The translations under genes were made by a program, and so were the position numbers. Positions 51,639 through 60,259 of a stretch of 64,000 nt of DNA are shown piece by piece; position 1 is the stretch's first letter, and the number at the start of each line of letters is the position of its first letter. The notes under the pieces were generated by a model. The model did not search any database, was not told where the DNA came from, and saw nothing but the letters and a program-made list of their open reading frames with translations. This DNA comes from Prosthecobacter sp. (GTDB lineage: Bacteria; Verrucomicrobiota; Verrucomicrobiia; Verrucomicrobiales; Verrucomicrobiaceae), in NCBI GenBank assembly GCA_017853885.1, contig JAFMIR010000013.1, forward strand, positions 32,547-96,546. Direction: 5' to 3'.

Positions 51639-53093
51639 TTGATGATCTGGAACGACTGGCTGCGCGTGTTGCGTTGGCGTGCTCTTGAAGAAGGCGATGC
51701 CGAGGGGAGGCTTATAAGCATGCAGCGGCGGCGTGAAGCCACAGCGCACACGCGTGCCGGGCTGACGAGTGAAGCAGTCAAAGGCGATGTGCTGGAGGAT
51801 CGCACGATGTGGTTCTTGGGAAAACGCGCGGCTTGGTTCGAAACAGAGGCGGTGGGCTGCCGCGGAGAACTGATCCGCCAACTGGAATCTCTGCGCGTGC
51901 CGCAAGGAAAGTGGAGCTGGGCCGTCGGCGGATGGGCGCTGGCTCTGTCAACGGGCTATTGGATGACGGACCTGGGCCAGGAGCGTGAGTTCAATTTGCT
52001 GGCGCTGCCTCTCGTAGGCCTGCTGGCTTGGAACACGGTGGTGATCGTGATCGGAGCGCTGTGCGAGCTGATGCCTTCACAGATGCTGGTGGGCCGCGGT
52101 GGCTGGCTGGCGGAGCTTCTGACACACGGAGTGGCTCGGACCCGACAGTCCAAGGAGACGGATGCGGTGCAAGAGCGTTTCATCGAGCTGACGTGGCCGC
52201 TGGCATGGCGGAAGCTGCAGGCACGAATGCGTGTGTGGCTGCATGTGAGCGCGGCCATGCTGGCACTGGGCAGCGTGGTGGCACTGTATGCGCGAGGCTG
52301 GTCGAAGGAGCATCGGGCGGTGTGGGAAAGCACACTTTTGACCAACGAAGGCGCGAAAACGTTTTTCCATGTGCTTTTCATGCCTGCGGCAGCCGCGTTG
52401 GGTGCGCCAGTGCCGCTCGACAAGGTGCCAGAGATGCGGCGCACGGCAGGAAAGCCGACCTTGCCCGCTCCGGCGCTGCCATGGATTCATTTATACGCCG
52501 GCACGCTGCTCGTGTTGGTGGTTGTGCCGCGGCTGGTGCTCGCGGGCATCAGTATGGGCAGGATGCATCGCGACATCACGAAATGGGCACAACGATTGTC
52601 GTGGGGGCCATATCTAAGGCGTTTGTTGCATGCTGTGGAAGGTGAAGAGGAGCGCGTGGAGGCGCTGCTGCATGGCATGGACCCGGCGTCATCACAGCAG
52701 GAGGTTTGGGCCCGTGGCATCTGTGAACGCTTCGGCAGCACGGCGCGGCCGCAATACACCCGCATCCCTGCTGGCGATGAAGATGATTTTGCCGCGCGAT
52801 GGCAGCCAGCCGGACCGGTGGTGGTCATGCTTTTCAACATGGCAACCACTCCCGAGGCGGAGGTGCAGCGTCGTCTTGTGAATGACATCCGCCAGCGTCT
52901 GTTGACCAAGCATCCGGACCCCGATTTCATCATTTTGCTCGATGGCACAAGCCTCGGCGGCCGATGGCCGGAGGATAAGATTGCCGGACGCGAGCGGCTC
53001 TGGTCGCAAATGATGGAAGGCTTGGGCGCGGAAGTGATTGTGGCTCTTCGCAAAGATACCGGCATGCGAATGCTGCCAGAGAGCCTAAGATAA
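51639..53093 (+). CDS. DUF2868-family membrane protein, partner of the DUF3482 GTPase
   Basis: 484 residues. Several transmembrane segments: about residues 93-112 (WSWAVGGWALALSTGYWM), 120-140 (NLLALPLVGLLAWNTVVIVIGAL), 205-222 (LHVSAAMLALGSVVALYA) and 285-305 (IHLYAGTLLVLVVVPRLVLAG). The C-terminal 150 residues are soluble (GPVVVMLFNMATTPEAEVQR, DFIILLDGTSLGGRWPEDKI). The layout and the gene that follows 12 bp later match the DUF2868-DUF3482 pair found in many Proteobacteria. The pair's role is not established. A start at 51642 is equally possible. Confidence 0.87.
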   Translation: MMIWNDWLRVLRWRALEEGDAEGRLISMQRRREATAHTRAGLTSEAVKGDVLEDRTMWFLGKRAAWFETEAVGCRGELIRQLESLRVPQGKWSWAVGGWALALSTGYWMTDLGQEREFNLLALPLVGLLAWNTVVIVIGALCELMPSQMLVGRGGWLAELLTHGVARTRQSKETDAVQERFIELTWPLAWRKLQARMRVWLHVSAAMLALGSVVALYARGWSKEHRAVWESTLLTNEGAKTFFHVLFMPAAAALGAPVPLDKVPEMRRTAGKPTLPAPALPWIHLYAGTLLVLVVVPRLVLAGISMGRMHRDITKWAQRLSWGPYLRRLLHAVEGEEERVEALLHGMDPASSQQEVWARGICERFGSTARPQYTRIPAGDEDDFAARWQPAGPVVVMLFNMATTPEAEVQRRLVNDIRQRLLTKHPDPDFIILLDGTSLGGRWPEDKIAGRERLWSQMMEGLGAEVIVALRKDTGMRMLPESLR

Positions 53094-53105
53094 GTCCTGT
53101 TCGTC

Positions 53106-54617
53106 ATGGGAACCTTCACCTCCAACACGTCACAAAATGCACCGGTCTCAGGCAAGGGTGCGGATGTGCGCAGCGAGACAGACCTTGTGACGCTGAGCCT
53201 CATCTCGCACACAAACACCGGGAAGACGACACTCGCGCGCACGTTGCTGCGCAGCGATGTCGGCGAGGTTCGTGACGCGCCACATGTCACGCTCTTCAAC
53301 GAATCACACACGCTGCTGAACGATGGTGGCAGTGTGCTGCGCTTGTGGGACACACCCGGTTTTGGCGACAGCGCTCGCCTTTTGAAGCGTCTTAAACGCG
53401 AGCAAAATCCGCTGTTGTGGTTTGTGTCCCAAACCTGGGATCGCATCACAGACAAGCCCCTATGGTGCAGCCAGCAGGCACTGAAAAACGTGCGTGAGGA
53501 AGCCGATGTCATTCTTTACCTCGTCAATGCAGCTGAACCACCCGACGCAGCCACCTACATCGAACCAGAGATGGAAATCCTCTGTTGGGTCGGCAAGCCC
53601 GTGGTGGCGCTCCTCAATCAAATCGGCCAGTCGCGCGCGCCTGACGTGGAAACAGCAGAAGTCGAAGCTTGGCGCCATCATTTGTCCAAACACATGCTCG
53701 TGCGTGAGGTGCTCACGCTCGATGCCTTTGCCCGTTGCTGGGTGCAGGAGGACCGGCTTATGGACGTCTTGGCCACACTGATGGAGGGCTCCAAAATCGC
53801 CACCTTCCAGCACATTAAGAGAGCTTGGCATCAGCGGAACATCGACACGTTCCGCAGCTCGGCACGCCTCCTTTCGGAGCAGTTGACCGCCGCGCTGATG
53901 GATGGTGTCGTGGTACGTGCGGAAACTCTGCTAGAGCGCATCGGCTGGCAGCGCGAGGTATTGAACCGCGAATACAATGAGGCTCGTCAAAAGCTCGCCT
54001 CGCAGCTCGCAGACCGCATTGAGCAGACGACCAACAAGCTTATCGAGTTGCATGGTTTGAGCGGTGTGACCGAAAAAGAGCTGAGCGGTGTGGACCGCGA
54101 CCACTTTCATCTGCCGCAAACTGTAAATGAGAGCATCTGGGGTGTCCTCGGCAGCTTCGCCGGTGGCGCAATGGGCGGTCTCATCGCCGATTTAAAACTC
54201 GGCGGAATGACCTTTGGCGGGGGAGCACTCATCGGAGGCCTCACCGCCGGTGTGGGGGCCTACGCGCTGATCCGCAGCTTCAATCTCGTCCGCGGCAACG
54301 ACCACCGCCTGCGCTGGTCGCGCGAGCATTTCCGCGAGCAAATGAAGCTGGCGATGCTCGCGTACCTCGCCGTCAGCCATTACGGGCGCGGCCGTGGCGA
54401 GTGGCGGGAAAGCAAGCAGCCCGAACACTGGAATGCCACCGCTGAAAGTGTGCTTACCAGCCATTCCGAAGCGATCGACCTACTATGGAAAAATGGCGTG
54501 CAAAAAGACACTTCGCCTGAGCTACTCTTCCGCCAGTCTCGACACCTCATGACCGACTGCCTCACGATGCTACTACAACGGCTGTATCCGGAGCTGAGTG
54601 GGAAAGTGTTTTCGTGA
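53106..54617 (+). CDS. DUF3482-type GTPase
   Basis: 503 residues. The N-terminal ~200 residues form a GTP-binding domain: P-loop SHTNTGKTT (34-42), switch-2 DTPGFGD (82-88) and the position of the specificity motif NKxD read as NQIG (171-174). Family members usually have G at the first P-loop position (GHTNxGKT) where this one has S34. The second half contains helical segments and a glycine-rich membrane-associated stretch (GVLGSFAGGAMGGLIADLKL, GGALIGGLTAGVGAYALI). It starts 12 bp after the DUF2868 gene and is surely co-transcribed. The pair may act at the membrane; function unknown. Confidence 0.88.
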   Translation: MGTFTSNTSQNAPVSGKGADVRSETDLVTLSLISHTNTGKTTLARTLLRSDVGEVRDAPHVTLFNESHTLLNDGGSVLRLWDTPGFGDSARLLKRLKREQNPLLWFVSQTWDRITDKPLWCSQQALKNVREEADVILYLVNAAEPPDAATYIEPEMEILCWVGKPVVALLNQIGQSRAPDVETAEVEAWRHHLSKHMLVREVLTLDAFARCWVQEDRLMDVLATLMEGSKIATFQHIKRAWHQRNIDTFRSSARLLSEQLTAALMDGVVVRAETLLERIGWQREVLNREYNEARQKLASQLADRIEQTTNKLIELHGLSGVTEKELSGVDRDHFHLPQTVNESIWGVLGSFAGGAMGGLIADLKLGGMTFGGGALIGGLTAGVGAYALIRSFNLVRGNDHRLRWSREHFREQMKLAMLAYLAVSHYGRGRGEWRESKQPEHWNATAESVLTSHSEAIDLLWKNGVQKDTSPELLFRQSRHLMTDCLTMLLQRLYPELSGKVFS

Positions 54618-54626
54618 CCTTCACCT

Positions 54627-54773
54627 CTAGCCGATCGATGAAGCGCCACACGCTCTGCGTTCAGCGGGAGCGAAAGACGGCGGGAGAGATATCGATGGCT
54701 CGTCCGGCAGCTTCATCGTTTCATTAAGGCGGATGTTCGCTTGGTAGTGATTGATCCAGTAGGAAGTGTTCAT
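54627..54773 (-). CDS. Small 48-residue ORF downstream of ispH
   Basis: Starts MNTSYWINHYQANIRLNETM at 54773, 16 bp after the ispH stop on the same strand, and ends in a TAG at 54627. The composition (SISLPPSFAPAERRA) is that of the beginning of a folded domain, not of random sequence, but the frame stops after 48 codons, and the convergent GTPase gene ends 9 bp further. It may be a small protein or the 5' end of a deleted gene. No family recognised. Confidence 0.45.
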   Translation of the reverse strand: MNTSYWINHYQANIRLNETMKLPDEPSISLPPSFAPAERRACGASSIG

Positions 54774-54789
54774 GGTTTATTAGGCTGGG

Positions 54790-55626
54790 TTAGAAAGTTC
54801 TTAGGCGCTCGACGACGGCTTGGACGGTCTCATCAAGTGTGGACGTGCCAGCAGTGACCCCTACGTTTTGGGCGGTCGTGAACCACTTGGGCTCCAAATC
54901 GGCATCGCTCTCAATTTGCAATACCTTCACCCCGAGTGCTGCGGCTTTCTCGGCAAGCTGAAGTGTATTATTACTGTTCCGTCCGCCGATGACAACCACA
55001 TGGTCGCAACGTCGGCAGAGTTCCTCGAGGGCTGTTTGACGCTTTTTGGTGGGATGGCAGATCGTGTCGATGAAGCGCACCTCGCTGGCTAGAAAACGTT
55101 GTTTGATCGCGGCAACAATTCGCAACGCCACTTCGACGGGTTGCGTAGTTTGCGAAACAACACCAAAACGGGAATGCTGGGTGATTTGATCCAAATCGGT
55201 CTCTGAAAGCACGACTATGGCCTGAGGATGATCGCCAATAAGTCCACGCACCTCCACATGGGTATGCTGGCCAATGACGACAGGCTGATAACCCTCGCGC
55301 ACGAGCATGGCGAGGGCCTGATGGGCCTTGTGAACGAGCGGACAGGTCGTATCGATGATCTCGTGACCGCTCTGAAGCCACCGCTCGCGATGAGCATCCG
55401 AGGCACCGTGCGCGGTGATGACGACGTGATGCGTCTTGGCGCTGCTGAGTTCGTTGAGATCGCCTTTTTGAGCTGCCACAGCTCTGAGATGACGATCCAC
55501 GAGCGGGTTGTGCACAAGTTGGCCGAGGATGGTGACCGGCTGGCGCTTGGCGGCGTCGTGAGTGGCGCGAAGGGCGTCGCGCACGCCGAAGCACATGCCG
55601 TGATGTTTGGCGAGGATGATGTTCAT
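54790..55626 (-). CDS. ispH: 4-hydroxy-3-methylbut-2-enyl diphosphate reductase
   Basis: Last step of the MEP isoprenoid pathway, a 4Fe-4S enzyme producing IPP and DMAPP. 278 residues from ATG 55626 (MNIILAKHHGMCFGVRDAL), shorter than E. coli IspH (316). The three cluster cysteines are present: C12 (MCFGV), C94 (DTTCPLVHKAH) and C189 (DTICHPTKKRQ). The catalytic region GQHTHVEVRGL and the substrate-binding VIGGRNSNNTLQLAE are intact. It supplies precursors for UppS and the terpene cyclase elsewhere in the window. The membrane protein/regulator pair lies upstream on the same strand, 49 bp away. Confidence 0.95.
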   Translation of the reverse strand: MNIILAKHHGMCFGVRDALRATHDAAKRQPVTILGQLVHNPLVDRHLRAVAAQKGDLNELSSAKTHHVVITAHGASDAHRERWLQSGHEIIDTTCPLVHKAHQALAMLVREGYQPVVIGQHTHVEVRGLIGDHPQAIVVLSETDLDQITQHSRFGVVSQTTQPVEVALRIVAAIKQRFLASEVRFIDTICHPTKKRQTALEELCRRCDHVVVIGGRNSNNTLQLAEKAAALGVKVLQIESDADLEPKWFTTAQNVGVTAGTSTLDETVQAVVERLRTF

Positions 55627-55675
55627 AGGGTGTATTAGTTTACTTTGTGATACAAAGTGAATAGGCAAAATGAGG

Positions 55676-55975
55676 TTAGGCGTGCTTTGCGGCCTTCACG
55701 ATAGCCTCGAGTAGATCGATATGGGTTTTAAAGGCTCTCCGCCCAGCGGCGGTTAGGCGGTAGGTGGTGCGCGGACGGCTGCCTACGTCATGGCTCTCCT
55801 TGACGTAGGCAGCACCCACAAGGGTGCGCATGTGTGTGATGAGATTGCCATCGCTGAGGCCCAGCTCGGCTTTCAGTTCTTGAAATGACCAGCTGCTGCG
55901 AGTGGCCAGCAAACTCATGATGGCGAGACGGTTCTTTTCGTGGATGATCTTGTCGAGTTGGTCGAAGTCGATCAT
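55676..55975 (-). CDS. Winged-helix transcriptional regulator (PF13601-like)
   Basis: 99 residues. A single winged-helix domain: NRLAIMSLLATRSSWSFQELKAELGLSDGNLITHMRTL as the helix-turn-helix (in two parts), then the wing GSRPRTTYRLTAAGRRAF and a C-terminal dimerisation helix. This is the small MarR/ArsR-like family often found beside a membrane protein gene. It overlaps that gene's end by 4 bp, so the two form one unit in which the membrane protein is encoded first. Confidence 0.9.
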   Translation of the reverse strand: MIDFDQLDKIIHEKNRLAIMSLLATRSSWSFQELKAELGLSDGNLITHMRTLVGAAYVKESHDVGSRPRTTYRLTAAGRRAFKTHIDLLEAIVKAAKHA

Positions 55976-56628
55976 GCAGCGGCCTCCTCATTTTTTGACC
56001 GGCTGGAAAAAACCGCGATGGCGTAAACGAGATGCAGCAACCCAAACGTGAGGAACATCACAAGCGAGGCAGGGCCGAGGTCTGTTCGCAGGTTCCGCAC
56101 CTCTTCATTCACCGCCCATAAGACGAACAAGATCAGCCCGGTGATCACAAAAGCCCAACCGAGCCGGATGAGTGACTTGGGCGCGAAGCCACTCGTGGCC
56201 AGCAATGCCAGCCCGTAACACAGCACCCAGACAAAGGCTGCCAGCGTGAGGTTGTGCAGCCAGAGGACCAAACCAAACGCCAGAACACCGCCAACGAACA
56301 AAGGAGGGAAGACAGCCTGTGCCGCCATTTTCATACCCTCGGAAAGCAGCGGCTGGCTGCGGCACTTTGCCTCTTGGGCCAGAAGCATTCCATTCAACAC
56401 CGTGCATGCCGCCAGAACGCCATGCCAGAGCAACAAGAAACTTGAGTTTGAGAGTGCTAACTCCCCATGTGTTTGCGCCGCGTGCATCATCGGCCATGCC
56501 GAGAGCGCGATCGAAAGCACGCCACCCAACAACGCTGCAGGCGCTGAGACGGCGCGGTAGATATGTGCCTTCTCCATCAGGGAACGAATGACGCGAAGGT
56601 GCTCAAGGGCGGCTTGTGTCTGATTCAT
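55972..56628 (-). CDS. Polytopic membrane protein paired with the winged-helix regulator
   Basis: 218 residues, hydrophobic, with about six transmembrane segments: APAALLGGVLSIALSAWPMM, FLLLWHGVLAACTVLNGMLL, FPPLFVGGVLAFGLVLWL, FVWVLCYGLALLATSGF, LGWAFVITGLILFVLWAV and SLVMFLTFGLLHLVYAIAVF. The N-terminal helix (MNQTQAALEHLRVIRSLMEKA) is cytoplasmic and amphipathic. Such proteins usually accompany PF13601 regulators. Function unknown. The upstream 300 bp are rich in inverted repeats. Confidence 0.82.
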   Translation of the reverse strand: MNQTQAALEHLRVIRSLMEKAHIYRAVSAPAALLGGVLSIALSAWPMMHAAQTHGELALSNSSFLLLWHGVLAACTVLNGMLLAQEAKCRSQPLLSEGMKMAAQAVFPPLFVGGVLAFGLVLWLHNLTLAAFVWVLCYGLALLATSGFAPKSLIRLGWAFVITGLILFVLWAVNEEVRNLRTDLGPASLVMFLTFGLLHLVYAIAVFSSRSKNEEAAA

Positions 56629-56933
56629 GTTTTAAACTTTGTGGAGCAAAGCTTAAGTCAGCAAGCGCGAGCTTAGCGCTACGAAACGAATTCACTCTTG
56701 CTTCACAAAGCTTTCACACAACGGGCTCATCCGGCTTCGCTCTGGAAGCGAATGAAAGCTTTGTTGAAGCGGGTCGTCTGATAAGAAGCACCTCTGAAAG
56801 ACTTATTCAAGGTTGGGCGGTATAGCAGCCTCGCGACTGTCGGCAGATTTGTGCGACAGCAGCTATTAAGAAAAACAATCATCACGGCTCTTGTTCTTCT
56901 TTAACCGATCCGACGAAAAAAATTTCTTCGGCT
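56629..56933. repeat. Structured intergenic region with nested inverted repeats
   Basis: No gene seen in 305 bp. An imperfect inverted repeat, GCTTCACAAAGCTTTC (56700-56715) and GAAAGCTTTGTTGAAGC (56754-56770), encloses a perfect 6-bp hairpin TTCGCT-CTGGA-AGCGAA (56736-56752). The AAGCTT core recurs at 56648-56655. Such a stack could be an operator array for the divergently placed regulator pair or a structured RNA; no T-run follows, so it is not an intrinsic terminator. Confidence 0.5.
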
Positions 56934-59900
56934 TCAATCAAGGAACATGAACTCATTACTGATGAGCAGCACTTGGGCGAGCTGGCTGAGAGGGCTTTGG
57001 GGGCGGGCTCGGCCGAAGGGCCAGCGGCCGGAGTCGCAGAAGTCGACTTTGGCATCGGTGATGAGCTCGTTGGTGTCGGCACGGGTGATGCGGGGCTGCC
57101 ACTCGAAGCTGTCACTGTCGGTGCTGGCTTCATTGTGGACGATGAAGCTGAGCACATCGCCCTTCTTCACATCGGTGGTGAGCTGGGTGGGGAGTTGTTT
57201 GTTTTGTGGTGTGCAAAAATACTCGCTGAGTACACCCGTGCGGCTGTTGTGGATCCAAGCACGAACCCCGTCGCCACGATCGGTTTTGCGGCTGAGAGTG
57301 GCGTTAATAGTCACTTTCAAATCGGTTGGCACATGCCAGCGGGCGGTGACAGTCAGGTCTTTCGGTGGTGGATGGCCGCCATAGTTGGCCCAGAAAGCGT
57401 GACCCCACTTCGCATCGGCGCTGGGGATTTTTTCACTGGGGCTCCAGAGGCGCTGACTGCCGCCGCCACGCTCGGTGAGGTGCTTGAAGGGCTCGAAGCC
57501 GCTGAACGATGGCTTGCCATCGGCGGCGCGGGTGAGCATGAGCGTGCCGTAGCTCCAACGGAAGGATTTTTCGGCATCGAGCACGGCAGCGTCGGCGATG
57601 AAACGCTGCGCAAGCTCGACCTCATCAGGCAACGGATTACGGAGAAGGAGACGCTGATAGATCGAGCGAAGCGCTTCGGAGTCGAGCGTGGAGCCTTGGG
57701 ACTTTGTCGCTCGAGCGATGGCATCAGCACGAGCACGCATGAAGGGGCTGTTCATCAAAAAAAGTGCCTGTTGCGGCACCGTGGTGTTGAAGCGCTGTGG
57801 GCTGTGGCCGTCCGGATTCGCGAAGTCAAACATGGCAGGCACGGTGGCCTGATCGTAGCGATCCACTTTCAAATAGAGGGTGCGACGCGTGTCGGCGTCC
57901 TTCGTATCCCATTCGATGGCGCGTCCGCCTTGTTTCGAAGCGTCGAGTTCACCGGTGGCGGCAAGGAGGCAATCGCGCATCGTTTCGTAGTCAAGGCGCT
58001 GGCGGTTGAATCGGCTCAGGAGCTCGTTATCAGCATCTTTGAGGCGTTTTTCCGGCGAGACATGGCTACTCTGCTGCCACGTGCGGCTGCTCAAGATGAG
58101 CGTGTGGAGCTTTTTGAGGCTCCATTCGTTCTGCATCAGGTAATCAGCCAAAAAGTCGAGCAGGTCCGCCTGCACGGGCTTTGGCGTCTGCACGCCAAAA
58201 TCGCTTGGCTGCGACACGAGCGGCTTGCCGAAGTGCTGCATCCACACCCGGTTTACGATGACACGGGCGGTAAGCGGGTTGTCCTTGCTGGCAATCTTCT
58301 GCGCGAGTTCGAAACGACCTGAACCATTCGTGAACTTCTCACCACCGAAAATCGTGAGCCACGCCCGCGGTGCGGGATCGCCTTGGCGTGCAGGATTGCC
58401 GCGCATGTAAATGCGCACATCGTTCGGCTTGGGCTTGTCGAGCATCACCATGGCACGCGGCGGAGCACCGGGATGGGTGGCATCGAGCTTGCTGCGCTCG
58501 TTTTTGATGCGCACAACGGATTCAAGGTCCTTGCGCGTGAAGAAGGCGTCAGCACCCTCAACCGTCACGGCCATGGGCGAGAGCTTGTCCTGCATGAGCT
58601 GGCGGACGGGCTCCAGTTTTCCATGAAGAATGATCTTCGCGTAGAGGGTGGCGACGTCCTTCATCGACTTCGGTGCGGCCTTGGCGAACTCTGCGGCGAT
58701 CTCAGGTGTGCAACCGCTCTCCGATTTGGAGAGCTCCTGTGTGATGGCGGCGGACTTCGCGGCAAACTCGCCCTTCGACAGCTTTGCAAAGCGACTCCAC
58801 GCCATGAGCGCAGGATGCGGTTTGGCGCTAAGCGCGTAGTGCTTCAGGAAGTCGCGCCATTTGTCGGCCACTTTGTCGCGCAGCCCAGCTTGGCCGACCT
58901 TGCCGTTGAAAACGGTGCGATCACTAACGTCGATGACCTCCTGAGCAAAGGCGAGATAGTCGGCTAGGCGCTCGGGTTTGCGAAGTTCCTCGTGGACCTG
59001 CTTTTTGTAGTCGAGTTCCTTGGTGTTGATTGCGGCGATCTTCGTATCGTAGTCCTTTGCATCGGCTTCGTTGGCCGCTTTGCCGATGATGGGCAGGGCG
59101 GTCTCCTCCGGTTCATCACTGCTGTTGAAGATGCTGTAGAAGGCGTAGTAGTCACGGCTCGGGATGGGGTCGAATTTGTGATCGTGGCAGCGTGCGCAGA
59201 CGATGGTGAGCCCGAGCAGGCCGCGGCCGATGACATCAATGCGGTCGTCATTGATGAGCAGGCGGTCGTTGATGAAACGCTCGCCGACATTGTAGAGACC
59301 GAGCGCGGCAAGGTGCGGCGAATTCGACGTCGCGGCCGTCATGCGGTCCGCGGCGAGTTGGTAGCTCACGAACTGGTCATACGGCATGTCGTCGTTGAAG
59401 GCCTTCACCACCCAGTCGCGGTAAGTGTAGGCGTAAGGATAGAAATTGGAGCGCCCAGCCACTTGGTAGCCGTTCGTATCGGCGTAGCGCACGACATCCA
59501 GCCACATGCGCGCCCAACGTTCGCCGTAGCCTGGCTTCGAGAGAAGCTTGCGAATCAGGTCGGACATGTCGGACTGGTCGGCCTCGTCAGACTTCGGTGG
59601 AAGGCCGGTGAGCGTCAAAAACAGACGGCGTGTTAGCGTGCGGTTGTCGGCCTTCGGCGCAAAATCAAGCCCTGCGGCTTTCAATTTGGCTCCAACAAGA
59701 TCATCGATGCTTTTGGAACGGTCCGCCTTCACCGGCTGGAAGGCCCAATGCTGCTTCGGATCGGCCTTTTCGCTGTGCGCGGCGGCCACGGCGGCCTCTT
59801 TGGGCCAAGGAAGGCTCAGCGTGATCCATTTCTCCAAGGCAGCGACCTCGGTGGCGCTGAGCTTGTCGCCCTTTTTGGGCATCGGTTCAACGCCCGCCGC

Positions 59901-60188
59901 ATGGGTGACGGCCTTGATGAGCTTGCTGGCACTTGGGTTGCCCGGTTCGACGACCTTGCCGTAGTCGCTACCGCGGATCACCGCGTCCCGCGAATCTAGG
60001 CGGAGGCCGTTTTGGTGCTTGTGAGCACCGTGGCAGTCGTAGCAGCGATCGGCGAGCACAGGGCGCACGCTTTTCTCGAAGAACTCGATCTGATCCGGCG
60101 GAAACGCCGTGTCGGCTGCCGCCGCGAGCGACGTGGCGACAGCAAAGCTGCCCAAAACAAGCGAGGGAAACTGGAAACGTGGGGTCAT
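56934..60188 (-). CDS. Orphan exported PSCyt1/DUF1549/DUF1553 cytochrome with an inserted C-terminal domain
   Basis: 1084 residues from ATG 60188 (signal peptide MTPRFQFPSLVLGSFAVATSLAAAA). Heme motif CYDCH at 49-53, then the usual MPKKGDKLSA. DUF1549 carries GERWARMWLDVVRYADTNGY and CARCHDHKFD, and DUF1553 carries VNRVWMQHFGKPLV and TVPQQALFLMNSPF. Between the last DUF1553 helices and the terminal LAQVLLISNEFMFLD lies an insertion of about 175 residues (roughly 880-1054) with beta-sandwich character (DLTVTARWHVPTDLKVTINA, GDVLSFIVHNEASTDSDSFEW, in pieces). Unlike its two paralogues it has no DUF1501 neighbour or regulator. Function unknown. Confidence 0.92.
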   Translation of the reverse strand: MTPRFQFPSLVLGSFAVATSLAAAADTAFPPDQIEFFEKSVRPVLADRCYDCHGAHKHQNGLRLDSRDAVIRGSDYGKVVEPGNPSASKLIKAVTHAAGVEPMPKKGDKLSATEVAALEKWITLSLPWPKEAAVAAAHSEKADPKQHWAFQPVKADRSKSIDDLVGAKLKAAGLDFAPKADNRTLTRRLFLTLTGLPPKSDEADQSDMSDLIRKLLSKPGYGERWARMWLDVVRYADTNGYQVAGRSNFYPYAYTYRDWVVKAFNDDMPYDQFVSYQLAADRMTAATSNSPHLAALGLYNVGERFINDRLLINDDRIDVIGRGLLGLTIVCARCHDHKFDPIPSRDYYAFYSIFNSSDEPEETALPIIGKAANEADAKDYDTKIAAINTKELDYKKQVHEELRKPERLADYLAFAQEVIDVSDRTVFNGKVGQAGLRDKVADKWRDFLKHYALSAKPHPALMAWSRFAKLSKGEFAAKSAAITQELSKSESGCTPEIAAEFAKAAPKSMKDVATLYAKIILHGKLEPVRQLMQDKLSPMAVTVEGADAFFTRKDLESVVRIKNERSKLDATHPGAPPRAMVMLDKPKPNDVRIYMRGNPARQGDPAPRAWLTIFGGEKFTNGSGRFELAQKIASKDNPLTARVIVNRVWMQHFGKPLVSQPSDFGVQTPKPVQADLLDFLADYLMQNEWSLKKLHTLILSSRTWQQSSHVSPEKRLKDADNELLSRFNRQRLDYETMRDCLLAATGELDASKQGGRAIEWDTKDADTRRTLYLKVDRYDQATVPAMFDFANPDGHSPQRFNTTVPQQALFLMNSPFMRARADAIARATKSQGSTLDSEALRSIYQRLLLRNPLPDEVELAQRFIADAAVLDAEKSFRWSYGTLMLTRAADGKPSFSGFEPFKHLTERGGGSQRLWSPSEKIPSADAKWGHAFWANYGGHPPPKDLTVTARWHVPTDLKVTINATLSRKTDRGDGVRAWIHNSRTGVLSEYFCTPQNKQLPTQLTTDVKKGDVLSFIVHNEASTDSDSFEWQPRITRADTNELITDAKVDFCDSGRWPFGRARPQSPLSQLAQVLLISNEFMFLD

Positions 60189-60259
60189 GTGGGGGTTCGG
60201 AGGCCCGGCGAGGATCACCGTGCCTCTTGAAGTAGCAAACGCCACGCCATCGAGAGATT

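Noticed and set aside
56973..58322. 449-codon plus-strand frame
   Set aside because: Antisense to the DUF1553 part of the orphan cytochrome.
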